DNA of 10,657 bases, from NCBI GenBank assembly GCA_900552225.1, contig URYX01000045.1, forward strand, positions 1-10,657. The letters run 5' to 3'. The position numbers and the translations under genes are program-made. This document shows, piece after piece, positions 1-6,203 of this stretch. This stretch comes from an uncultured Oscillospiraceae bacterium (GTDB taxonomy: Bacteria; Bacillota; Clostridia; Oscillospirales; Acutalibacteraceae). Under the pieces are notes generated by a model. The model saw only the letters and a program-made list of their open reading frames with translations. It was not told the DNA's origin and made no database searches. Numbering within the stretch: the stretch's first letter is position 1; every line of letters starts with the position of its first letter.

Positions 1-431
1 ACCGCATCCGCTGTGAAGGTAACCCATTTGAACGACGAGCTTTCCTTGCCGGTGATGTCGCTTTCCGCCGACTGGGTCAAGGCAAGGTCCACCCAGCTGT
101 CGCCCACCTTCACCGCGGAGGTGAGGTCGTTCTCTGCCAAAAAGCCGGTATATTCCGCTACGCGGATCGAAACGGCTTCAATCGTCTTTCCGGCAAAGGA
201 ATAGATGAGACTGTTCTCCGCATCGGTCGTTTTGCGGCCGGCCACGGACAATCCGCACTCAGAATGATTGGGAAACACGTCCCACTCACCCACCGTTTGG
301 TTTACCTTCGTAAGATCGGTCATGTCGTCGGTGAATGTTTCAGCTGCCTCGGCAGACAATGCCGGAAATGCCGCAAGCATTACAACCGCCAACAGAGCAA
401 CGGAACAGAAAATCGCCCAAAATCGTTTCAT
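1..431 (-). CDS. Secreted protein of unknown function (5' part only, cut by the left edge)
   Basis: The frame opens at an ATG at 429-431 and stays open to the window edge, giving about 143 residues of the N-terminus. An AGGAGG ribosome binding site lies at 439-444, seven bases before the ATG. The protein starts MKRFWAIFC, followed by a hydrophobic stretch to about residue 26 and likely signal peptidase I sites near residues 27-30 (around ALSAEAA); no lipobox Cys is placed there, so it looks secreted rather than lipid-anchored. The mature part is rich in Thr, Ser, Val and Asp with alternating polar/hydrophobic stretches (TFTDDMTDLTKV, LIYSFAGKTIEAVSIRV), suggesting a beta-sandwich, perhaps of the carbohydrate-binding type. 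That fold is an inference and I do not recognise a family. It follows the lipoprotein esterase gene by 59 bases and may be read through from it or have its own promoter. A role as surface glycan-binding protein or enzyme would fit the context; the missing C-terminus should decide. Confidence 0.8.
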   Translation of the reverse strand, partial: MKRFWAIFCSVALLAVVMLAAFPALSAEAAETFTDDMTDLTKVNQTVGEWDVFPNHSECGLSVAGRKTTDAENSLIYSFAGKTIEAVSIRVAEYTGFLAENDLTSAVKVGDSWVDLALTQSAESDITGKESSSFKWVTFTADA

Positions 432-470
432 GTTGTTTCCTCCTCGCAAATTAGTATTGTTTACTATACA

Positions 471-487
471 AAACGGCCCCGCCGTTT
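471..487 (-). terminator. Weak hairpin after the esterase genes, possible terminator
   Basis: Three bases past the stop codon of the lipoprotein esterase, the minus strand carries AAACGGC-GGG-GCCGTTT, a perfect 7-bp stem with a 3-base loop, followed by T then GTATAG. The four-T run is mostly inside the stem, so the U-tract is poor. This could be a leaky intrinsic terminator separating the main operon from the secreted-protein gene, or only an mRNA 3'-end stabiliser. Read-through into the next gene seems likely. Confidence 0.4.
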
Positions 488-490
488 GGA

Positions 491-1429
491 CTACTGAAAC
501 ATACCGGGAGTAATGGCGGTTTCACGGCGCTGTGCGAACAGCCAGTCCCACATAACATAGTCATTGAACACCTTATACCAGATACCGTGGTCAACTCCGG
601 TGTACTCGGTAAAGTGAACGTTTTTGTTGCCGGCCTTTTGCAGCGCCTGCACCATCGCCCGCGTGGCATTGATGTTTACCGTCGTATCGCAATCCCCGTG
701 ATAGGTCCACACCGGGATATCGGCAATGACGTCCGCCTTGGTGGGGTCACAGCCGCCGCAAATGGGAACAGCGGCGCTGACGATGCCGGGAAACCGGCAC
801 ATCATCTCCCACGATGCATACCCGCCCATAGACACACCCACCGCATAGATACGGGAGGTATCCACCGGATACTCGCCCACAACCTCCGCCAAAAGCTCGC
901 AGGCCGCCAGAAACGCCGGCGTGACCGGGGCTTCGTCCAGGTCATAGATGGCGTCGGTGCCGGGAGAGGCCCCGATTGCCTTTTGGTAATTGACCCACCA
1001 CTGCCCCTCGGCACGGGAAGCAATAGGCGCCAGCAGCACGCAGTCGTGTCCGCTTTCGTACAGGCGGTCGCGCATATACTGATAACCGGAAAGCTCCGTA
1101 TCGCCGCCGATTCCGTGCCAGTACAGCACCAGCGGATATTCCCGATCCTCCGCATAATTCGGCGGTGTGACGATAAAGTAGGACAAAGTCACACCGTTCG
1201 CATCGGTAAAAGTCTGCTGCTGTTCGGTGTATTCATCCCATGTATCCGGCAGCGTCGGCTTCGCGGCGGAGGCCGTCGCGGAAGCCGTTGCGGAGACTGC
1301 AGCCGAGGAGACCTCCCCGCTGCGATCCGCTGCGCAGCCGGCCAATCCCGGCAGCACTGCCGCACACAGAAGCACGGCAGCACATCGGCCGATCCCGGGA
1401 ATTCTCCGTCCGTCCCTTCGGCTTCTCAT
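491..1429 (-). CDS. Lipoprotein alpha/beta-hydrolase (COG4099/PHB-depolymerase-like esterase), extracellular copy
   Basis: A 312-residue serine hydrolase that probably cleaves ester bonds (acyl or feruloyl type) on a carbohydrate substrate at the outer face of the membrane. The N-terminus is basic (MRSRRDGRR), then hydrophobic, ending in the lipobox LAGC with Cys32 as lipidation site, followed by an Ala/Ser/Thr-rich linker (about 33-60). The hydrolase domain covers about 67-306. Visible elements are the oxyanion-hole HGIGG (105-109), nucleophile elbow GVSMGG with Ser200, candidate acid Asp248 in HGDCD and catalytic His281 in VDHGIW. It also has the motif PICGGCDPT, a Cys variant of the PICGGGD segment I recall from this family. 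Its ATG overlaps the stop of the upstream esterase gene by four bases (ATGA), so translation is likely coupled; a GGGGAGGAA ribosome binding site lies at about 1438-1446. Its domain aligns without gaps to the upstream paralogue. Peptidase activity is an alternative for COG4099-like proteins; the glycan-esterase role is inferred from the neighbours. Confidence 0.88.
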   Translation of the reverse strand: MRSRRDGRRIPGIGRCAAVLLCAAVLPGLAGCAADRSGEVSSAAVSATASATASAAKPTLPDTWDEYTEQQQTFTDANGVTLSYFIVTPPNYAEDREYPLVLYWHGIGGDTELSGYQYMRDRLYESGHDCVLLAPIASRAEGQWWVNYQKAIGASPGTDAIYDLDEAPVTPAFLAACELLAEVVGEYPVDTSRIYAVGVSMGGYASWEMMCRFPGIVSAAVPICGGCDPTKADVIADIPVWTYHGDCDTTVNINATRAMVQALQKAGNKNVHFTEYTGVDHGIWYKVFNDYVMWDWLFAQRRETAITPGMFQ

Positions 1430-2202
1430 AGGACTGCTTCCTCCCCTCTCGGGCCATCAGCCCCCATCACGGTTTCGCGGCGCTGCGCGAACAGCCAGTC
1501 CCACATATCCGCCTCATCAAACACCTTCAGCCAGATTCCGTGATCCAGCCCCGGATATTCGGTGTAACGCACAACCTTGCTGCCGGCCTGACGCAGTGCT
1601 TCCACCATCGCACGGGTGGCATTGACGGCCACCGCCTCGTCGCGGTCGCCGTGGAAGGTCCACACGGGAATATCGGCAATACGCGGAGCCTTGGTGGGGT
1701 CACAGCCGCCGCAAATGGGAACAGCGGCGCTGACGCTCTGCGGCAAACGACACAGCATCTCCCAGGAGGCATAGCCTCCCATGGAGACCCCCATCACATA
1801 CACACGGGACGGGTCAATCGGATACCGACGGCACATATCGGCAAGCAGCTCACACACCGTCAAAAAGGAAGGAGTGACCGGTGCATCCTCCAGCCGGTAA
1901 ACGGCATCGTGCTCATGGTCGGCCGCAAGCACCTTTTCATAATCCACCCACCATTGTCCCTGCTCCCGCACCGCCAGCGGCGCAAGCAGAAAGCACTCCT
2001 CTGTATTCTCGTACAAGCGATCACGCAGATACCGATAACCGGACAGCTCCGTTTCGCCGCCGACGCCGTGCCAGTACAGAACGATCGGATAGCGCTTTCC
2101 CTCGGTACAGGCGGACGGCTCGTTCCAGTAATACGACAGCGTAATCCGATTCCGACCGGTAAAGGTCCTGAGCTGCTCGGTATACGGGACACTTTCCTGC
2201 AT
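1426..2202 (-). CDS. Cytoplasmic alpha/beta-hydrolase esterase, paralogue of the downstream lipoprotein
   Basis: A 258-residue serine hydrolase with no signal peptide or membrane segment, so cytoplasmic. It begins directly at the hydrolase domain. Visible elements are HGVGG (45-49), nucleophile elbow GVSMGG with Ser140, Asp188 in HGDRD and His221 in LDHGIW, the complete catalytic triad expected for the family. I chose the ATG at 2202 because AAGGAGAG at 2211-2218 sits eight bases before it; an in-frame GTG at 2211 would lie immediately next to that site and is disfavoured. The start is five bases after the TGA of the DUF4434-like gene, and its own stop overlaps the next start (ATGA), so it is inside a tight operon. 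By hand count 155 of 240 residues match the lipoprotein esterase in a gapless alignment. It probably de-esterifies imported oligosaccharide fragments; the substrate is not visible from sequence. Confidence 0.88.
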   Translation of the reverse strand: MQESVPYTEQLRTFTGRNRITLSYYWNEPSACTEGKRYPIVLYWHGVGGETELSGYRYLRDRLYENTEECFLLAPLAVREQGQWWVDYEKVLAADHEHDAVYRLEDAPVTPSFLTVCELLADMCRRYPIDPSRVYVMGVSMGGYASWEMLCRLPQSVSAAVPICGGCDPTKAPRIADIPVWTFHGDRDEAVAVNATRAMVEALRQAGSKVVRYTEYPGLDHGIWLKVFDEADMWDWLFAQRRETVMGADGPRGEEAVL

Positions 2203-2207
2203 ATCCG

Positions 2208-3497
2208 TCACTCTCCTTCGGACCGACAGTCCTGCCGCACCCTTTGGACATGCGCACAGTACGCACGGAACAGCTCCTCCGTGTCCCCGTTTCCCAGACC
2301 GTTGCGGTGCCCCGGCTCGTTGAGCAGACCGGTATACTGGTAGCCATATACCTGCTCCAGCATATCGTAGTGATGGATTTCCCGCATCAGCTCATCAAAG
2401 CTCTTGGGGACAAGCGCACCCTCGTCGAACGGAAAACGGAAGATCTCCATATCGACCCAGAAATGAACATCCCATTTTTTACACATTTCCGCAATCTGAG
2501 GAATGTTGTTTTCACTGCGGGCGAAGGCAAAGGGAATGAGAATATCCAGGTTTTCCATGATTCCCTTCCATTCCTCCTGGTACAGATGCATATCAATGTT
2601 GTTGGGAGCCAACGCCACCGGCTTCGTGGGGGCCAGTCGGTGCGCAAAGGCGGAAAACTCCTTGAAAAAGTGCTGAATGTCCTTGTAGTTTTCGTCCGGG
2701 ACCGACGGATAACCGTAATATAGTGCGCCCATGATTTCTTCGGAAATATAGAATCCGTAGAACGACTTGTGATGGCCGTACCGCTCTATGAGCTCCGTCG
2801 CCACGCGCTTATGCCATTCCAGCGATTCTGGCGAGAAATCAAACCAGGCGAACAATCCGACACCGGGAAACACGGCCATATCGCATGCATCGGCGGCGGT
2901 CAGAATAGCCTCCAGCGGATCCGTCTCCTTCATGCCGGGGCGGCGCTTATACAGCTTGCTGTCGTAAAAGGCCTCTCCGTCATAGGTATCAACCGTCATA
3001 TCATGCTGACAGACATAGTGCTCACTATCAAACACATTTTGAATGAGCACGGTGGTGACACCGATTTCATGCATGGAATACACGTGCTGTTTCCAGTCCT
3101 CGTCGGTCATGTTTTCCAGGCCGTCTTTGAAATAGCGTGACTCGGTGGGACTCCAATGGCGGATACTGACCCAACAGCCGTCCAGCAGGCCGGTGGAGGG
3201 AACCCCGGTATGCAAGATTTCATAGGGCTGTTCATACCGCCCGCACACGTCCCCCTCGGCCGTCAAAAACTCCACAATCAGCTGAAATTTCCCGCAAAGC
3301 CCGCGGATATCGGGATATACCTTATTCAGCTGCAGATTCGGAGCAATGGCATACTCTCCGCAGGCCTTTTTCGTTCCGTCGGGAAATACCGTACTCACCC
3401 GAACCTGTGCAGCGGAGTCCGCAGCCAGGCGAAGCTCCAACCGAGCCAGGTCGGAAATCCGTCGGGAGGGAACCGGAGTACAGTAGCAGTTACACAT
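2208..3497 (-). CDS. DUF4434-like TIM-barrel protein, putative cytoplasmic glycosidase
   Basis: A 429-residue protein resembling DUF4434-type glycoside-hydrolase-like TIM barrels. Residues 1-95 look like a small beta-rich N-terminal domain. The barrel covers about 105-420, opening with LLDGCWVSIRHWSP and continuing through strand-like segments GVTTVLIQNVF, DMAVFPGVGLFAWF, SFYGFYISEEI, IDILIPFAF-like and VHFWVDMEIF. By analogy with clan GH-A, candidate catalytic acids are Glu253/Glu254 (YISEEI, end of strand 4) and Glu351 (VDMEIF, end of strand 7); Glu394 in LLNEPG is another conserved-looking acid. This assignment is inference. No signal peptide is seen and the N-terminus MCNCYC is Cys-rich, so it is likely cytoplasmic, acting on imported sugar. 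The ATG at 3497 is chosen because AAGGAGAG (3505-3512) lies seven bases upstream; a GTG in frame at 3518 would place that site inside the gene. The gene lies between the binding-protein gene (33-base gap) and the cytoplasmic esterase. Confidence 0.82.
   Translation of the reverse strand: MCNCYCTPVPSRRISDLARLELRLAADSAAQVRVSTVFPDGTKKACGEYAIAPNLQLNKVYPDIRGLCGKFQLIVEFLTAEGDVCGRYEQPYEILHTGVPSTGLLDGCWVSIRHWSPTESRYFKDGLENMTDEDWKQHVYSMHEIGVTTVLIQNVFDSEHYVCQHDMTVDTYDGEAFYDSKLYKRRPGMKETDPLEAILTAADACDMAVFPGVGLFAWFDFSPESLEWHKRVATELIERYGHHKSFYGFYISEEIMGALYYGYPSVPDENYKDIQHFFKEFSAFAHRLAPTKPVALAPNNIDMHLYQEEWKGIMENLDILIPFAFARSENNIPQIAEMCKKWDVHFWVDMEIFRFPFDEGALVPKSFDELMREIHHYDMLEQVYGYQYTGLLNEPGHRNGLGNGDTEELFRAYCAHVQRVRQDCRSEGE
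2211..2218 (-). promoter_or_regulatory. Ribosome binding site that sets the start of the cytoplasmic esterase gene
   Basis: AAGGAGAG on the minus strand lies in the last codons of the DUF4434-like gene, eight bases before the ATG at 2200-2202. The competing GTG at 2211 overlaps the end of this site and has no workable spacing. Confidence 0.8.
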
Positions 3498-3504
3498 GTA
3501 AAAA

Positions 3505-3512
3505 CTCTCCTT
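3505..3512 (-). promoter_or_regulatory. Ribosome binding site that sets the start of the DUF4434-like gene
   Basis: AAGGAGAG on the minus strand, seven bases before the ATG at 3495-3497. A longer in-frame GTG start at 3518 would contain this site, so the shorter start is preferred. Confidence 0.8.
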
Positions 3513-3530
3513 ATTCACCCTTAAATCCGT

Positions 3531-4820
3531 TTACAGCAAAGCATTCGCGTCATCCACCATCTTTTGATAGACGGTCTGATAGGTCGCACGCACCGAGTTG
3601 ATATCATCGCCCTGTCTGACATAATACAGCAGGTAGAACGCGCCGAAGCCCTCCTCCAGAATGCCGTCGGTATAGGAGGGAATATAGAGCTTCTCGGACA
3701 GCTTCTCATACAGCTTCTGATGCGCCTCGGTATACCTCGATTTTTCGCTTTCGCTCTTTTCGGCATTGTATTTGCCGATGAGATCGATCAGCATGCCGGA
3801 GGTGTACGGAGCATCCGTACCGCTGGCGATTGCAAAGCCGCTGGAATGGCCGAAGCTGTATCCTTCGGTATTTTCGGGGCCGACAGGGAACGCCGTCACA
3901 CCGATATCGATGTTGATGCTGCCGGCCTCCTTCAGTGCGCCGAACGTCGGCTCCTCGTAGGCATACGCCCCGTGGAAGGCCGCCTTGCCCTTCAGGAACT
4001 TGTTCTGGCCGGTCACATACCCGTTGCCGCAGATCGGATTGGTGTGGAAAATATCCTGAACCATTTCCAGCGTGCTGCGCATTTTATCGGACATAATGTT
4101 GAGCTCGTACTTGTTGTCAACATAATTGACCGCCGCGCAGGCGTTGGAGGCCTGGAACACCTCATCGTACATGTTTTCCATTCCCATGATGCCGGCCTCG
4201 GTATCGGTGCATTCGCGGGCCATCTCCACGAACTTGCTCCAGGTCCACTCGCCGCTTTCATAGAGCTTCTGCGGCTCGTCGGCATCGTAGCCGTTGTTGG
4301 CCAGTATATCCCGGTTGTAAAAGATCACATACGGCGTCGCGGAGACGGCCGCGGCATAGTAGTGACCGTCATGCTTCACGTAGTCGTCCATCACGGACAG
4401 ACGGTGCCACGGCTGCTTCAGATCCACATACTCATCGACCGCTTTGGTGTAGCCCTTTTGATACATGCCCAGGTATTGCTCAACGCTGATCATAAACACA
4501 TCAATCGGGTCACCGGTCGCAACCTGGGCCGCGACCTTCTGATTCCAGGTCTGGTCACCGACCGTGGTCATAACATTGACGGACTTGCCGTATACCTGCT
4601 CCAGCTCCTTGATGGCTTTGTAATACGGACTGGTTTCGTCCGTACCGTCAAAGCCGGGCAGCAGAAAGCTGATTTCTTTGGGCTCCGCGGCAATCGCGGC
4701 GGCGCGCTCGCTGTCGTCCGCGCCCGAGCTGCCGCTGTCCGCAGGGGTCGAGCAGCTGCAAAGGCCTCCTGCCAGAATCACACTGAGAGCTGCCGCCAGA
4801 ATTCGTTTTGCTGTTTTCAT
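3531..4820 (-). CDS. Extracellular solute-binding lipoprotein of a CUT1 sugar ABC importer
   Basis: A 429-residue family 1 solute-binding protein that would capture oligosaccharides outside the cell and deliver them to the two permeases encoded upstream. The signal peptide MKTAKRILAAALSVILAGG ends in a lipobox, best fit L-C-S-C with Cys23 as the lipidated residue, followed by a Ser/Gly/Asp linker. Family features are an early strand (KEISFLLPGFDG, 48-59), DVFMISVEQYLGMY (107-120), the typical YVIFYNRDILANNG (164-177) and EWTWSKFVEMAREC (191-204), and length normal for the group. Aromatic residues around the cleft (Trp, Tyr) would suit sugar stacking. The ATG at 4820 is chosen because TAGGAG at 4828-4833 stands seven bases upstream; an in-frame ATG at 4838 would place this site inside the gene. 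It lies unusually after a lipoprotein-enzyme gene rather than beside the permeases, and after a 40-base gap that holds a 12-base palindrome. Ligand unknown. Confidence 0.92.
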   Translation of the reverse strand: MKTAKRILAAALSVILAGGLCSCSTPADSGSSGADDSERAAAIAAEPKEISFLLPGFDGTDETSPYYKAIKELEQVYGKSVNVMTTVGDQTWNQKVAAQVATGDPIDVFMISVEQYLGMYQKGYTKAVDEYVDLKQPWHRLSVMDDYVKHDGHYYAAAVSATPYVIFYNRDILANNGYDADEPQKLYESGEWTWSKFVEMARECTDTEAGIMGMENMYDEVFQASNACAAVNYVDNKYELNIMSDKMRSTLEMVQDIFHTNPICGNGYVTGQNKFLKGKAAFHGAYAYEEPTFGALKEAGSINIDIGVTAFPVGPENTEGYSFGHSSGFAIASGTDAPYTSGMLIDLIGKYNAEKSESEKSRYTEAHQKLYEKLSEKLYIPSYTDGILEEGFGAFYLLYYVRQGDDINSVRATYQTVYQKMVDDANALL

Positions 4821-4841
4821 ACAATCACTCCTACGCATTTA

Positions 4842-4853
4842 TTGGATATCCAA
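4842..4853. promoter_or_regulatory. 12-base perfect palindrome between the toroid-enzyme and binding-protein genes
   Basis: TTGGATATCCAA is a perfect palindrome in the 40-base gap, about ten bases upstream of the ribosome binding site of the solute-binding protein gene. It could be a protein-binding site or form a small mRNA hairpin (TTGG-ATAT-CCAA) modulating the expression of the binding protein, which often needs to exceed that of the permeases. A palindrome of this size can also arise by chance; no protein is known to bind here. Confidence 0.25.
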
Positions 4854-4860
4854 AATCTCT

Positions 4861-6192
4861 TTACGCGTTGTTGTCCAGCATTTTCTGCGCCGCCATACAC
4901 ACCTTGGCCGCATCGGCGTTGTACAGCGGATAGGCATGCTTTTTCATAGCCTTCTGATAATGGCTCATATAGGTGTAGACACGGGCCTTGTCGTTCATGA
5001 CGGCCGCCGCATACACATTGGAGCCCCAATAGAAGCTGTCCGGGATCTGAAAGGTCTCCCAGGAATAATGGTTGCAAAAGCCGTCGTACAGCGCCTGCGC
5101 ACGGGCGGAATCCGGAGCAATCACCCCAAACGATACCGGGAACAGCTGCGCCGTGGCACAGGGATAGAAATTGTCCCAGCTAAAGGAATAGCAGGCAGCA
5201 TCGTTGCTGTCGATTGCGGCCTCATAGTAGCCCCTCACATTCCACATTTTGCCGTCAATGGCCGCCTTCACCGTTTCCGCGCCGTTTTCCAGCCGGGCCA
5301 GCGTCTCGTTTTCCGCGGGAAACTCCGGACAGATGACGGTTTTATACAGCTGAGCCGCCGCGCTCATACCGGCATAGACCTCACAGTTATCCATCAGATA
5401 CTTGATACGGTAATCCGGCTTGGCAAAGGTCAGACCGTTGTGCATCGTGGCGAACATTGCATTCACAACGCGCCGGATATTCTCCCGTTCGGAGACAATA
5501 TAGCTCTTATCTCCCGTTTTCTCGTAATACTTCCACAGCACACACAGGAAGGTGGCAGCATATGAGTCGGTGGAGTCGTATAAATTCTTGCCGTTGGACA
5601 CGGTAATCGCCTCACCGGTCACCCTGCCGTCACGCATGCTGATTTTATAGTCATAAATCGTACCGTCCACGCCGTTATAATCCGTCTGGGCGGTATTCAG
5701 GTGCTGCAGATGCCACCCGATATAGGCCTTTACGTGACCGCCATAGGTCCCGGCCTCATCCAGCAGAGCCAGCGCCGCAAAATCCGCAAAATACGGGTTC
5801 ATCGTCAGCACACCGCTGGCAGAATAGGTCATTGGGAGCGCACCGTTTTCCAGCTGCATCGACGCCAGCCACGCCCGCTCCTCTACGGCTATCTTTTCCA
5901 ACAAATTTCGTTCCTCCTGACTGAGTGGCTCCGCGGGCGCGGTCGTCACCGTCGTTTTTTCGGTCGTCACCGTCGTTTTTTCGGTCGTCACGGCTTCGGA
6001 GGCCGAAGAATCAGCCGTGGAAACCGTCTCCGACGCAGAGGAGGACGCACCGGTCCCGGTCGTTTCGGTGACCGCCGTCGTCGCCCCGCTGATTGCGGAG
6101 GGTGTATTGCTGCCGCCGCCCGACCGCGTACATCCGCACAGTCCCGCCAAAAGGCCCGCAGCACAGCATAGAGCCGCCATATGCTTGATCAT
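4861..6192 (-). CDS. Lipoprotein with alpha/alpha-toroid (six-hairpin glycosidase-like) domain
   Basis: A 443-residue surface lipoprotein that probably acts on a glycan before import. The start is the ATG at 6190-6192, six to seven bases after AAGGAGGA (6197-6204), whose first bases overlap the TAA of the upstream permease gene; the reading frame is open much further upstream but only as a shadow of that permease. The signal peptide MIKHMAALCCAAGLLAG leads to lipobox L-C-G-C (Cys21). Residues 22-90 are a low-complexity Ser/Thr/Gly linker with TTEKTTV repeats. The domain from about 91 to 440 is mostly helical, with paired-helix patterns typical of (alpha/alpha)6 barrels: ERAWLASMQLENGALPM (105-121), NPYFADFAALALL (132-144), YIGWHLQHLNT (157-167), DSTDSYAATFL (206-216) and SWDNFYP (338-344). 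Candidate catalytic acids include Asp136, Asp177, Asp206, Asp209, Asp268 and Asp340. I cannot assign a CAZy family. A hydrolase role is inferred; a lyase or non-catalytic binding role is possible. Confidence 0.8.
   Translation of the reverse strand: MIKHMAALCCAAGLLAGLCGCTRSGGGSNTPSAISGATTAVTETTGTGASSSASETVSTADSSASEAVTTEKTTVTTEKTTVTTAPAEPLSQEERNLLEKIAVEERAWLASMQLENGALPMTYSASGVLTMNPYFADFAALALLDEAGTYGGHVKAYIGWHLQHLNTAQTDYNGVDGTIYDYKISMRDGRVTGEAITVSNGKNLYDSTDSYAATFLCVLWKYYEKTGDKSYIVSERENIRRVVNAMFATMHNGLTFAKPDYRIKYLMDNCEVYAGMSAAAQLYKTVICPEFPAENETLARLENGAETVKAAIDGKMWNVRGYYEAAIDSNDAACYSFSWDNFYPCATAQLFPVSFGVIAPDSARAQALYDGFCNHYSWETFQIPDSFYWGSNVYAAAVMNDKARVYTYMSHYQKAMKKHAYPLYNADAAKVCMAAQKMLDNNA
5941..5991 (-). 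repeat. 21-bp tandem repeat in the lipoprotein linker (two full units plus nine bases)
   Basis: Two identical 21-bp units occupy 5941-5961 and 5962-5982 and a third begins at 5983-5991. On the coding strand each unit includes a run of six A and encodes the seven-residue TTEKTTV, forming part of the flexible linker between the lipid anchor and the toroid domain. Because the unit is a multiple of three, copy-number change would lengthen or shorten the linker in frame, while slippage in an A6 run would shift the frame. Confidence 0.9.
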
Positions 6193-6203
6193 AGTTTCCT
6201 CCT

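Noticed and set aside
463..468. TATAGT as a promoter -10 element for the secreted-protein gene
   Set aside because: No -35-like sequence at 16-18 bases and no extended -10 motif; too weak to list as a promoter.
3498..3518. Longer GTG start for the DUF4434-like protein (adding MNKESFY)
   Set aside because: The best ribosome binding site lies inside this extension and serves the ATG at 3497.
3520..3535. cre-like sequence TGTAAACGGATTTAAG on the minus strand (catabolite control)
   Set aside because: Only the first half fits the consensus, and it overlaps the stop codon of the binding-protein gene inside the operon.
4821..4838. Longer ATG start for the solute-binding protein (adding MRRSDC)
   Set aside because: The AGGAG site falls inside the extension; the start at 4820 gives correct spacing and a standard signal peptide.
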